Origin: Heterorhizobium halophytocola
Lineage (GTDB): Bacteria; Pseudomonadota; Alphaproteobacteria; Rhizobiales; Rhizobiaceae
Reading direction: 5' to 3'
Assembly: GCF_017873095.1 (NCBI RefSeq)
Contig: NZ_JAGGJU010000011.1
Location: 1 to 64,000 of the forward strand
DNA length: 64,000 bases
The notes beneath the pieces are model-generated. The model worked only from the letters and a program-made list of their open reading frames with translations, had not been told where the DNA came from and made no database searches. A program made the position numbers and the translations under genes. Of the stretch, positions 1 to 7,824 are shown one piece after another. The stretch's first letter is position 1; each line of letters opens with the position of its first letter.

Positions 1-103
1 CGGCAGTTCGGCAGTTCGGCAGTTCGGCAGTTCGGCAGTTCGGCAGTTCGGCAGTTCGGCAGTTCGGCAGTTCGGCAGTTCGGCAGTTCGGCAGTTCGGC
101 AGT
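1..103. repeat. 8-bp tandem repeat, about 12.9 copies
   Basis: The unit CGGCAGTT is repeated without any mismatch: twelve full copies and seven bases of a thirteenth, ending at base 103. The array begins at the window edge, so its true length is unknown. An 8-bp unit changes reading frame with each copy, which argues against a coding repeat. No gene overlaps it. It looks like a slippage-prone simple sequence array beyond the 3' end of the YqaA-type gene. Confidence 0.95.
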
Positions 104-237
104 GAAGGGTGGCCCCTGCAAGACCCCGGCGACAAGGCAAATGTTCGTCCGCAGCAACAAACCGCAGAGAGAGCCTGGCCGAGCCCCAGGCCCACGGGTG
201 CCGTCGTCTTATGGCCGCCGCCCACTCGCCGCCGGCC

Positions 238-678
238 TTACGCCCAGACGGTCACCACCAGCGCCAGCACGATATAGCGGCCGGTCTTGGCGATCGTCAC
301 CAGCACGAGGAAGGGCAGAAACCGCACCTTCAGTACGCCGGCAATGACCGTCAGCGGATCGCCGATGACCGGCACCCAGCTCGCCAGCAGCGACCAGAGC
401 CCGTAGCGCCGATACCAGCGCTCGGCCGCCGCCATCTTGGCCACATCGACCGGAAACCAGCGCGCATGTTTGAACCGCTCGACCCCGCGGCCCAGCGCCC
501 AGTTGATCACCGAGCCCAGCACATTGCCGAGACTGGCGACCGCAACCAGCGCCGGCGTCGAATAGCTTCCGGCCAGGATCAACCCGACCAGCAGCGCCTC
601 AGACTGCGCCGGCAGGATGGTGGCGGCAATCAGCGCTGCGGCAAACAGGCCGCCATAGGCTGCAAGATCGAGGTTCAC
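238..678 (-). CDS. YqaA/DedA-type small inner-membrane protein
   Basis: A 146-residue, very hydrophobic protein with about four membrane segments and no signal peptide. It resembles the YqaA branch of the DedA/SNARE-associated family: an early ILPAQSEALLVGLI segment, a Gly-rich NVLGSVINWALGRG segment, a basic loop containing RWYRRYG, and the WVPVIGDPLTVIAG segment near residue 105. DedA-family proteins are linked to lipid flipping and membrane homeostasis, but the role of YqaA members is not settled. It stands alone with a gene-free region upstream. The family is fairly clear; the function is not. Confidence 0.8.
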   Translation of the reverse strand: MNLDLAAYGGLFAAALIAATILPAQSEALLVGLILAGSYSTPALVAVASLGNVLGSVINWALGRGVERFKHARWFPVDVAKMAAAERWYRRYGLWSLLASWVPVIGDPLTVIAGVLKVRFLPFLVLVTIAKTGRYIVLALVVTVWA

Positions 679-885
679 ACGCGCGTCCTGTTTCCCGGAG
701 ATCGCCCCACCGCGCCCTCTTCATCGGTCCCCCTCTACCAGCCCGGCTCCCCGCCCCACAACGAATTTCCCGCCGCCCGCCACCCATCCGCCACGCGCCT
801 CATCCTGGAGTGATCCCCGGATTTACCCCGGAGTGCGATCCATCGGAGAATGACGCCCCACCCCCACCCCACCCACCGACGCGCT

Positions 886-1018
886 CCCTCCCCCTTGTGG
901 GAAGGGTTGGGGAGGGGTCTTTGCTGCGACATTCTCCCGACATCTCGTCGCGCTACGCCCGCCGAACCCAAAACCCCTCCCCGTCGCTGCGCTCCGACCC
1001 TTCCCACACGGGGGAGGG
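886..1018. repeat. Long inverted repeat, dispersed-element type
   Basis: The left arm at 886-907 and right arm at 997-1018 are reverse complements at 21 of 22 positions. An inner pair, 908-918 against 972-981, extends the pairing. The arms carry the CCCTCCCCCTTGTGGGAAGG type of sequence that recurs between genes in many alphaproteobacteria. Transcribed from either side it would form a large hairpin. It is not flanked by a gene with a transposase motif, so it is at most a non-autonomous or relic element. Confidence 0.75.
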
Positions 1019-1703
1019 TCACGTCGCGCCAGCCGCGAGGCCATGCCACACGCCACGACGACGGGGAAAATCAAAACCGAAAAATCTCGGTGGCAGCGAT
1101 TTTTCCTCGCTCTCATCTCGCTGCCCGGATCGTCTCACGGCAAGCGGGAAAAGAGCCACGCGCGCTGGGTCGCTGTCAGCGCAGGCGACGGTGTTCGATG
1201 CCGGATATCGCGCGAAAACCGGGCGTTAGCCGGAGGTTTATCTTTCGCGTCCCCGCCCCGCGCCACACTTTCCTCCTCCCCGCACGCCGCCAAAACCTGT
1301 CCCCCAAGCCTCGCATCAACCGCGCCCCACCAACCCGGCCCCCACAAAAAACTTGCCCCCATTTCCCCCGCCCCATCGCCCCGTGCCACACTCAACCCGT
1401 CCCGCCCTCGGATACACCGGTGAACGTCGCCGGCGAGGTGGGGCCGGTGCCCTGGGGGCGTGGTCGATGACGTGGACCGCGATGCCAGGGGCCGCGTGTT
1501 GACGGATCTCCCTCTCGCCTGACTGCAGGCGGGGCGTGCCTGTGGGGCACACATGACATGACCGGTGACTGTCGGGGTTTCCCGGCTTTCGCGGTGCCGG
1601 ACCTGACACGTCCCAAGGGGGTAGCGCCCCGATGAGCACCGTCCCTGGAAAAGGCACCGGATCCGCGCAGAGGGATCGCACAGCACCGGCACAAGAACAC
1701 CGA

Positions 1704-1762
1704 ACGGGGCGCCTGCGGGTGTCTTATTTAATTACTTAACGCGGCAGCCGAAGGCGCCCCGT
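1704..1762. repeat. 11-bp perfect inverted repeat around an AT-rich core
   Basis: ACGGGGCGCCT at 1704-1714 is matched exactly by its reverse complement at 1752-1762. The 37-bp interval contains an AT-rich patch (TTATTTAATTACTTAA) in otherwise GC-rich DNA. It lies about 170 bp upstream of pncA and could be a hairpin, an operator or a promoter region; nothing in the sequence decides between these. Confidence 0.5.
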
Positions 1763-1933
1763 CCGTCTCGCGCAAGGGAGACAACAGAACTGGCAGCATC
1801 CACCGGAGGGTCTCTGGCCCGGCCGGGGTTTTGCTGCGGGGCAAGGTCGACGGCAATCGCCGTGCCGCTTGATCTCCAGACCCGTCGCCGTCATCCTGCG
1901 CAAAAGCCCGAAACCACGAGGACATGCCGAACA

Positions 1934-2560
1934 ATGACCAAGGCCCTGCTGCTGATCGATATCCAGAACGGTTTCTGCCCCGGCGGCAATCTGGCCGTGC
2001 CGGACGGCGACGCGGTCGTGCCGGTTGCCAATGCGCTGATCGGCAGCGGCTATTACGATCTGATCATCGCCTCGCAGGACTGGCATCCGGCCGATCACGG
2101 CAGCTTTGCCTCGCAGCATCAGGGCAAGGCGCCGTTCGAGATGGGCGAACTGTCGGGCAAGCCGCAGATGATGTGGCCGGATCACTGCGTGCAGGACACG
2201 CCCGATGCGGCGTTTCACCCCGGCCTCGACACCGCGGCCATCGACCATGTCCAGCGCAAGGGCCTCGATCCGAGCGTCGACAGCTACTCGGCCTTTCGCG
2301 ACAATGACCGCGCGGCCCTGACCGGGCTCGACCGCTATCTGCGCGAGAAACGGGTCGAGGCCCTCGACGTCATGGGGCTTGCGACCGACTACTGCGTCAG
2401 ATTTTCCGCCCTCGACGCCGTCGACATGCTGCCGGGTATCAAGGTCGCGCTGATCGCCGACGGCTGCCGCGGCATAGATCCGGCCGGTGTCGAGCAGGCG
2501 CTTGCCGAGATGCGGGCGGCGGGCGTCGAGATTGTCGAAAGCGCCACGCGCCTTGCCTGA
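1934..2560 (+). CDS. pncA: Nicotinamidase
   Basis: A 208-residue isochorismatase-fold amidase that hydrolyses nicotinamide to nicotinate for the NAD salvage pathway. The catalytic triad is visible as D9 (LIDIQNGF), K109 (VQRKG) and C154 (ATDYCVR). The metal-binding residues are D49 and H51 (SQDWHP) and H84 (WPDHC). The length is normal for bacterial PncA. I chose the ATG at 1934, which begins the conserved MTKALLLIDIQ strand; the frame stays open upstream but that part is not conserved in character. It is monocistronic and converges on the DUF2164 gene. Confidence 0.95.
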   Translation: MTKALLLIDIQNGFCPGGNLAVPDGDAVVPVANALIGSGYYDLIIASQDWHPADHGSFASQHQGKAPFEMGELSGKPQMMWPDHCVQDTPDAAFHPGLDTAAIDHVQRKGLDPSVDSYSAFRDNDRAALTGLDRYLREKRVEALDVMGLATDYCVRFSALDAVDMLPGIKVALIADGCRGIDPAGVEQALAEMRAAGVEIVESATRLA

Positions 2561-2598
2561 TGCGCGCCTGGCCGGCAGCAGCCGGATGCGATGGCGCC

Positions 2599-2847
2599 TC
2601 AGCCGGCGTCGTCCCGCTGCTCCAGCTGGTAGATCGCGTCGTTGATGTCGTCGATCTTGGCCATCAGCGCCGACTGCGCGTCGTAGAGACCCCGATTGTA
2701 GAAATGCGGGCCGACAAGCCCGGTGATGAACTCGAGAAATTCCTCGGCCTCGAAGCGGCCGATCTCCAGTTCGAATTCCGTCGAGAAATGCGTCCTGACC
2801 TTGTCGACCAGGGCCGAAAGCTCGTCGGACGAATAATCCAGCGTCAT
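2599..2847 (-). CDS. DUF2164 family protein
   Basis: A small soluble protein of 82 residues from the ATG at 2847, or 86 from an in-frame GTG at 2859. It has the DUF2164 pattern: an N-terminal helix (ELSALVDKVRTHFSTEF), then EEFLEFITGLVGPHFYNRGLYDA and a C-terminal helix ending in YQLEQRDD. The family has no established function. GAGGGG-type sequences precede both possible starts, so the start is uncertain by four codons. It is convergent with pncA, and a rhizobial-type palindromic repeat lies just upstream. Confidence 0.85.
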   Translation of the reverse strand: MTLDYSSDELSALVDKVRTHFSTEFELEIGRFEAEEFLEFITGLVGPHFYNRGLYDAQSALMAKIDDINDAIYQLEQRDDAG

Positions 2848-2890
2848 GCCCCCTCGCACATTCGTTCAATCCCCTCAATCGTCAGGATGC

Positions 2891-2961
2891 TAGAGTATTT
2901 CCAGGAAAACTGCAGTCGCGGTTTTCCGTCCGGACATGCGCAAAAACAGCAAACTGGAGCA
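2891..2961. repeat. Rhizobial intergenic palindromic repeat, copy 1
   Basis: The sequence starting TAGAGTATTTCCAGGAAAAC contains a 7-bp perfect stem, GGAAAAC at 2904-2910 with GTTTTCC at 2921-2927. In reverse complement it aligns with the element at 8529-8588, sharing the GTTTTTGCGC / CCGGACGG / CCTGGAA / CTCTA framework. Similar elements are frequent between genes in Rhizobiaceae. It lies in the divergent gap between the DUF2164 gene and azlC and may affect messages read through it. Confidence 0.65.
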
Positions 2962-3170
2962 CGTCGGATCAACGCGTGTTGACCGAACGTGCTCTATGCT
3001 AGGCGCTCGTCAAAGCCGGATCAACCGCCGCGTTTTTCAGCATCAACGCAAATGATGGACCTGTCACCGCAATGAAATTGACCGGACGCCCGGGATTTGA
3101 AATTGTCGCAACCCGTCCCGTGCCTTGGCCGCCGCATTGGCGAGCGGCCCACCGAACCTGGAGCTCCGAG

Positions 3171-3923
3171 ATGACCGCCCGCACCGACGCCCTCAAGGGC
3201 GCCAGGCAAGCCATGCCCGTAATGCTCTCGACCGTCCCCTTTGCCATCCTGTTCGGCGCCGTCGCCGTCTCCCACGGCCTGACGCCCGGCGATGCGACGC
3301 TGATGAGCGCGACGATCTTTGCCGGCGCCAGCCAGCTGGTCGGCATCGACCTTTTCGGGCATGCGGTGCCGGCCTGGCTCGTCGTGCTCTCGGTGTTCGC
3401 GGTCAACTTCCGCCACATCCTCTATTCGGCCGCCGTCGGCCCGCTGTTCGAGGGCTTCGGTCGCCTGCAGCAGGCGCTCGGCTTCTTCCTGCTCACCGAT
3501 CCGCAATTTGCCGCAAGCCTTGCCCGCAGCGAAAGCGGACACCGGGTGACGCCGAGCTGGTATCTCGCCTTTGGCGGCGTGATCTATGCAAGCTGGGTTG
3601 CCTGCACCGCGATCGGTGCCAGCTTCGGCAGCCTGATCGGCGATCCGAAGGCGCTGGGCATCGACGTGCTGCTACCGGTCTACTTCCTCGGCCTGACGCT
3701 CGGCTTCCGCCACCGGTCGCATTTCTGGCCGATCGTGGTGGTCAGCGCCACGGCGGCGGTGCTGGCCGAACGCCTTGTCGGCTCCCCCTGGCATGTCAGC
3801 ATCGGCGCGCTCTGCGGCGTGGCGCTCGCCGCCATCCTGCCGCCGGCAAAGCGACCGGTCGCTGACACCGACGCCGACGCCGCTGCCGGCGGACCGAAAA
3901 TGGATGTGGAGGTCGAGGCATGA
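3171..3923 (+). CDS. azlC: AzlC-type branched-chain amino acid exporter, large subunit
   Basis: A 250-residue polytopic membrane protein of the AzlC family, which works with AzlD to export branched-chain amino acids or their analogues. Family features include AMPVMLSTVPFAILFGAVA near the start, the FAGASQLVGIDLF segment, FAVNFRHILYSA and the aromatic LTDPQFA motif. The last 25 residues are a hydrophilic Asp/Ala-rich tail that is unlikely to be membrane-embedded. I chose the ATG at 3171 because the frame upstream of it reads as non-membrane sequence. Its stop overlaps the azlD start by 4 bp, so the two are translationally coupled. Confidence 0.9.
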   Translation: MTARTDALKGARQAMPVMLSTVPFAILFGAVAVSHGLTPGDATLMSATIFAGASQLVGIDLFGHAVPAWLVVLSVFAVNFRHILYSAAVGPLFEGFGRLQQALGFFLLTDPQFAASLARSESGHRVTPSWYLAFGGVIYASWVACTAIGASFGSLIGDPKALGIDVLLPVYFLGLTLGFRHRSHFWPIVVVSATAAVLAERLVGSPWHVSIGALCGVALAAILPPAKRPVADTDADAAAGGPKMDVEVEA

Positions 3924-4231
3924 GCCTGTTCAGCTCTTCCCACATGGTGATCGTCATCCTGCTAGCAGGCCTTGCCACCTATCTGACCCGGATCGGCGGC
4001 CACGCGGTCATCAGCCGGATGAAGACGGTGCCGCCGCGGCTCGAGGCCGCACTGGACGCGGTACCCGCCGCCGTGCTGACGACACTGGTCGTCCCCGCCT
4101 TTGCCAATGGCGGCTGGGACACCCGTGTTGCGATGCTGGCCGCCCTTCTGGTCGGCCTGCGCTTTGCCGCCATCCCGGCGCTGGTCGCTGGCTGGGCGGT
4201 TGTGCTGGCGCTCAGGACCTTTGCCGTCTGA
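3920..4231 (+). CDS. azlD: AzlD-type branched-chain amino acid exporter, small subunit
   Basis: A 103-residue membrane protein with three to four helices. It shows the AzlD pattern: an early YLTRIGG motif, a central AVPAAVLTTLVVP segment and a C-terminal hydrophobic helix. It starts inside the azlC stop codon region (ATGA overlap), the usual arrangement of this two-component exporter. The substrate cannot be read from the sequence. The gene is convergent with pepP, with only 33 bp between them. Confidence 0.9.
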   Translation: MSLFSSSHMVIVILLAGLATYLTRIGGHAVISRMKTVPPRLEAALDAVPAAVLTTLVVPAFANGGWDTRVAMLAALLVGLRFAAIPALVAGWAVVLALRTFAV

Positions 4232-4264
4232 GCGCCGCACACAGTTTTTCGATCCGCGCCAGGA

Positions 4265-6103
4265 TCAGTCCCGGCTGAAGGCTTGCGTTGCCTGCTCCAG
4301 CCACTGCCGCGGACCGTCCTCGGTCAAAAGCGGCATCAGCTTTTCGCGCGTTGCCTGATGGTAGTCGTCGAGCCAGCGCAGTTCTTCGCGGGTCAGCAGA
4401 TCGGTTAGGATCAGCGACCGGTCGATCGGCACAAAGGTCAGCGTCTCGAAGCCCATCATCTCGGTATCGCCGCCCTCGATCGGGGCGAGATCGGTGACAT
4501 GGATCAGGTTCTCGATGCGGATGCCGAAGGCGCCGGGCCGGTAATAGCCGGGCTCGTTGGAGAGGATCATCCCCGGCAACAGCGCCTGGGTGGCCAGCCG
4601 CGCGATCCGCTGCGGTCCCTCATGCACCGAGAGATAGGAGCCGACGCCATGGCCGGTGCCGTGGCCATAGTCGCCGCCGGCCTTCCACAGTGCGATGCGC
4701 GCCAGCGGATCGAGATCGCAGCCGCGCGTTCCCTTCGGGAAGCGGGCAAGGGTGATGCCGATCATCCCCTTCAGCACCAGCGTGAAGAAGCGCTTCTGCT
4801 CGTCCGGCACGTCGCCGATCGCCACCGTGCGGGTGATGTCGGTGGTGCCGTTGACATATTGCCCGCCCGAATCCAGCAGGAACAGTTCGCCGGCCTTCAG
4901 CGGCCGGTCGGTCTCCTGCGTGACCCGGTAGTGGATGATCGCGCCGTCGGCACCGGCACCGGCGATCGTGTCGAAGGAAATGTCCCTCAGCGGGTTCTGC
5001 ATCCGCTCGCCGACCCTTGTGCGTGCCGCCTCCAGCGCCGTCGTCGCGCCGATCTCGGTCACCGAGCCCGCCGGCTGCTCGGACAGCCAGTAGAGATATT
5101 CGACCATGGCCGCGCCGTCCTGCAGATGCGCCTCGGCCGACCCTCGAAGCTCCACCGTGTTCTTGATCGCCCGCGGCAGCTTGGCCGGATCGTCGGCCTC
5201 GACGATCGTGCCGCCCCGACGCTCGATCAGGGCATAGATCGCGTGCGGCGTGAGGCTCGGATCGAGCACGATCACCGCCCCGCCGCGGGCAAGGCTCGTC
5301 ACCCGCTCGCCGAACTGCTCGGGATCACGCTGCTCGGCCATTTGCGCCAGATAGGCCCTGACCTCGCGATTGGTCTTGGCATCGTCGAGGAAGATCTCGG
5401 CCTTGCCGTCGGCAAAGACGATGGCGCGCGCCAGCGGATGCGGCGTGTGGGGCACGTCGTCGCCGCGGATATTGAAGATCCAGGCCACCGATGAGGGATC
5501 GGTGATCAGCACCGCCGCCTGGCCGTTTTCGCTGAGATCGGCGGCGATACGGGCAATCTTGTCGCTCGACAGCACGCCTGCCAGCGCCTCGGACTGGATC
5601 GTCACCGCGCCCCTGGGCGGTGCCGGACGGTCCTCCCAGATGGCATCGAGCGGATTGTCGGTCAGCAGCACCACATGACCATCCCTCGCCTTCAGTGCCT
5701 TTTCCAGCCGGCGAACCTCGGCCGGCGAATGCAGCCAGGGATCGATCCCGAGCCGCAGCCCCTTCGGCGCCCTGGTCGAAAGCCATGTGTGCGGCGGCTC
5801 GCCGACGAGATCGCCGGGGGTAAAGACGTCGCGGTCGACCTGCGCCGCCACCTGCGTCGTATAGCGCCCGTCGACGAAGACGATCGCCTGTTCGGGCAAG
5901 ACCAGCGCCATGCCGGCCGAACCAGTAAAGCCGGTGAGCCAGGCCAGCCGCTCCGAGCAGGCCGGAACATATTCGCCCTGGTATTCATCGGCGCGCGGCA
6001 CGAGGAAGGCATCGATCCCGTGGCCGGCAAAGCGGTCGCGCAGCGCGGCAAGCCTTGCCTTGCCGAATTCGGGGGTGGAGGTGACCTCAAAGGACTGAAA
6101 CAT
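4265..6103 (-). CDS. pepP: Xaa-Pro aminopeptidase (M24B family)
   Basis: A 612-residue cytoplasmic metallopeptidase that removes N-terminal residues preceding proline. The C-terminal pita-bread domain shows all five dinuclear-metal ligands in order: the Asp of LLDSGGQY, the Asp of GTTDITRT, the His of GHGTGHGVG, the Glu of SNEPGYY and the Glu of IRIENL. Two creatinase-like N-terminal domains precede it, which fits the long three-domain form of about 600 residues. The start at 6103 (MFQSFEVTSTPEFG) was preferred over an upstream in-frame start whose extension is Arg-rich. It is transcribed alone. Confidence 0.9.
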   Translation of the reverse strand: MFQSFEVTSTPEFGKARLAALRDRFAGHGIDAFLVPRADEYQGEYVPACSERLAWLTGFTGSAGMALVLPEQAIVFVDGRYTTQVAAQVDRDVFTPGDLVGEPPHTWLSTRAPKGLRLGIDPWLHSPAEVRRLEKALKARDGHVVLLTDNPLDAIWEDRPAPPRGAVTIQSEALAGVLSSDKIARIAADLSENGQAAVLITDPSSVAWIFNIRGDDVPHTPHPLARAIVFADGKAEIFLDDAKTNREVRAYLAQMAEQRDPEQFGERVTSLARGGAVIVLDPSLTPHAIYALIERRGGTIVEADDPAKLPRAIKNTVELRGSAEAHLQDGAAMVEYLYWLSEQPAGSVTEIGATTALEAARTRVGERMQNPLRDISFDTIAGAGADGAIIHYRVTQETDRPLKAGELFLLDSGGQYVNGTTDITRTVAIGDVPDEQKRFFTLVLKGMIGITLARFPKGTRGCDLDPLARIALWKAGGDYGHGTGHGVGSYLSVHEGPQRIARLATQALLPGMILSNEPGYYRPGAFGIRIENLIHVTDLAPIEGGDTEMMGFETLTFVPIDRSLILTDLLTREELRWLDDYHQATREKLMPLLTEDGPRQWLEQATQAFSRD

Positions 6104-6386
6104 CAAATTTGAACTCCGTCTGGCAGTGCCGCCCTTATAGCAATCGCCGCGCCGCCACCGAAAGGGCAAACCGCATCGACGGCGTTTTCATCGCACTGCA
6201 TCAAAACCACTCCGCCCCCTGCCTATTTTTTTCGCAATCTGCATAAATCCGATGAAAATGCCCCTGAGGTATGCGTTATGCGCATGACACATGTGTCCTA
6301 GACCCCCTGCCTCAAAGCGTCAGAATACTTATATTGAACCCATCGAACGGAGCCGAGCAACGGTTCCCAAAGAAAGGATTTTTTCC

Positions 6387-6560
6387 ATGGCTACCTCGTT
6401 CCTGCACAACGCCTATCGTCGTCTCGTCGACGCCCGCGAGCGTCAGGTCAGCCGTTATGTCAACGGCGCCCTGCTGAACCTCGATGACGCGACTTTGTCC
6501 TCGATGGGCACCAGCCGCGAAGAACTGCGCCGCAAGGGCGCGAAAAGCTACGTATTCTGA
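6387..6560 (+). CDS. Small DUF1127-like protein
   Basis: A 57-residue basic protein preceded by an AGAAAGGA ribosome site. The second half, containing LDDATLSSMGTSREELRRKG, follows the DUF1127 pattern of a hydrophobic helix leading to an (I/M)GxSRxEL turn. Some DUF1127 proteins act as small RNA-binding or stress-related factors in alphaproteobacteria; CcaF1 of Rhodobacter is the characterised case. The upstream 280 bp are AT-rich and should hold its promoter. Directly downstream lies a hairpin with a CCTCCTCCC loop and a strong terminator, the architecture of DUF1127-cuckoo RNA units. Family assignment is by pattern only. Confidence 0.7.
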   Translation: MATSFLHNAYRRLVDARERQVSRYVNGALLNLDDATLSSMGTSREELRRKGAKSYVF

Positions 6561-6564
6561 TTGA

Positions 6565-6706
6565 GCCCGGCCGGATCTCCTCCTCCCTCTCCGGTCGAAG
6601 CTTAGAATACGATAGGCCCGCTTGAGCTCTTCTCCCAATCGCTCGCGGGTGTCTTGCCAAAGCAAGAAAAGAAAGGCGGCGTCTCCGGACACCGCCTTTT
6701 CTTTTG
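6565..6706 (+). ncRNA. Candidate cuckoo-type anti-Shine-Dalgarno sRNA
   Basis: The 3' region of the DUF1127-like gene forms a 7-bp stem (GGCCGGA at 6569-6575 with TCCGGTC at 6590-6596, one G-U pair). Its 14-nt loop contains CCTCCTCCC, a perfect anti-Shine-Dalgarno string. About 70 nt later a strong intrinsic terminator closes the transcript. Cuckoo RNAs of alphaproteobacteria have such C/U loops, lie downstream of DUF1127 genes and are released by processing of the mRNA. Only one such loop is clear here, whereas many family members have two. The 5' end is my estimate. Confidence 0.55.
6664..6706 (+). terminator. Rho-independent terminator of the DUF1127-like unit
   Basis: GGCGGCGTC (6676-6684) and GACACCGCC (6688-6696) form a GC-rich stem around TCCG, flanked by an A-rich run upstream and TTTTCTTTT downstream. 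The flanking A and T runs would make it work in either direction, which also suits the convergent prmA gene that ends at 6841. Confidence 0.85.
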
Positions 6707-6840
6707 CGCCCGATCCGGCACTTGATTTCAGCATCGCTGATATTCATCAAATGCAGTGCTGCAGTGCATATAATTTCAGGATGCCCCGAAGCGTCAACCG
6801 AAGGGGTTGCCAGCAAACTGTACGCATCCCGGCACGCAAC

Positions 6841-7713
6841 CTACATCAGATGGATGGTCACCCAGCCATTGCGCCAGATGGTGTGGACGTGGCGCAGGCC
6901 GGCGCCGTTATAGGCGGCGAGCACTTTCCAGCGCTGCGACGCCAGGATGCCGGACAGGATCACCGAGCCGCCGGGGGCCAGATTGGTCACGAGCTGCGGC
7001 GCCATCTTCATCAGCGGCCGGGCGAGAATATTGGCAACGATCAGATCGAAGGGGCCGCGCACGCGAAAGACGTTCGAGTGAAAGCCCGGCGCGGTGACGA
7101 AGTCGAGGCCGGCGAGGACGCCGTTGCCGCGGGCATTGTCCTGCGCCACCCGCGTTGCGATCGGATCGATGTCGGTGGCGAGCACCGGGATCGGCGCCAG
7201 CTTGCGCATGGCGATCGCCAGCACGCCGCTGCCGGTGCCGAGATCGAGCGCATTGGTGATGGTCTGCGAGCGGATCACCCTGTCGATCAGTTCCAGACAT
7301 CCGGCAGTGGTGCCGTGATGGCCGGTGCCGAAGGCCTGTCCGGCCTCGATCTCGATTGCAAGGTCATTGGCCCTGACCTTGTCGCGGTCATGGGCGCCAT
7401 GCACGAGGAAGCGCCCTGCCCTGACCGGCTGCAAGCCTTCGAGCGACTTGGCGATCCAGTCGATGTCCGGCAGCACTTCGCGCTCGATCTCGAAACCGTC
7501 GAATGCGCCGCGCAGCGTTTCGTCCATCCGCTGGCGGATATCGTCTTCTTCGTCGGCCATCAGATAGACCGAAATCTGCCAGATGCCGCGATGCTCGTCG
7601 ACTTCCGTCGTGCCGATGGCGTTGTCCTCGTCCTCGAAGACGGGGGTCAACATGTCGAGCATGCGGTTCGCCCGATCCTCATCGGTGGTGACATAGAGAC
7701 GGATCTCGCTCAC
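6841..7713 (-). CDS. prmA: Ribosomal protein L11 methyltransferase
   Basis: A 290-residue SAM-dependent enzyme that methylates ribosomal protein L11. An N-terminal substrate-binding region (MSEIRLYVTT..., with the acidic FEDEDNAIGTTE segment) is followed by the Rossmann methyltransferase domain with LDLGTGSGVLAIA (motif I), the EAGQAFGTGHHGTT segment and the VANILARPL motif. Length and motif order are normal. The GTG at 7713 gives the family N-terminus MSEIRL and has a GAGG site nine bases upstream; another in-frame GTG lies five codons earlier. It is separated from the SCO gene by about 110 bp, same strand as that gene. Confidence 0.92.
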   Translation of the reverse strand: MSEIRLYVTTDEDRANRMLDMLTPVFEDEDNAIGTTEVDEHRGIWQISVYLMADEEDDIRQRMDETLRGAFDGFEIEREVLPDIDWIAKSLEGLQPVRAGRFLVHGAHDRDKVRANDLAIEIEAGQAFGTGHHGTTAGCLELIDRVIRSQTITNALDLGTGSGVLAIAMRKLAPIPVLATDIDPIATRVAQDNARGNGVLAGLDFVTAPGFHSNVFRVRGPFDLIVANILARPLMKMAPQLVTNLAPGGSVILSGILASQRWKVLAAYNGAGLRHVHTIWRNGWVTIHLM

Positions 7714-7824
7714 GGGCCTGTTCCTCACTCAAGGGGCGGATGGAATTGAATGCGTCCCGGTACTATGCCCGCGGCGCCAAGGCAACCGCCGGCGCCACCG
7801 CAGCGCGCCCTGCCTGTCCCGCCC

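Larger units (their letters stand above)
679..1933. other. Gene-free stretch with inverted repeats
   Basis: About 1.25 kb between the YqaA-type gene and pncA. The open frames here are Pro/Arg/Ser/Gly-rich, overlap on both strands and have no recognisable domain or ribosome site, so I call no gene. It holds two inverted-repeat structures (listed separately) and several C-rich tracts. The 3' end should contain the pncA promoter, probably in the AT-rich patch at 1722-1740. Confidence 0.6.

Noticed and set aside
1272..1280. A second CCTCCTCCC string, as in the loop of the cuckoo-type RNA
   Set aside because: It lies in a C-rich gene-free stretch with no stem around it, no small gene upstream and no terminator, so chance is the better explanation.
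1135..1692. Long open frames on the minus strand in the 0.7-1.9 kb gap
   Set aside because: The products are Arg/Pro/Gly-rich, overlap frames on the other strand, and have no ribosome site or family resemblance, as expected for non-coding high-GC DNA.
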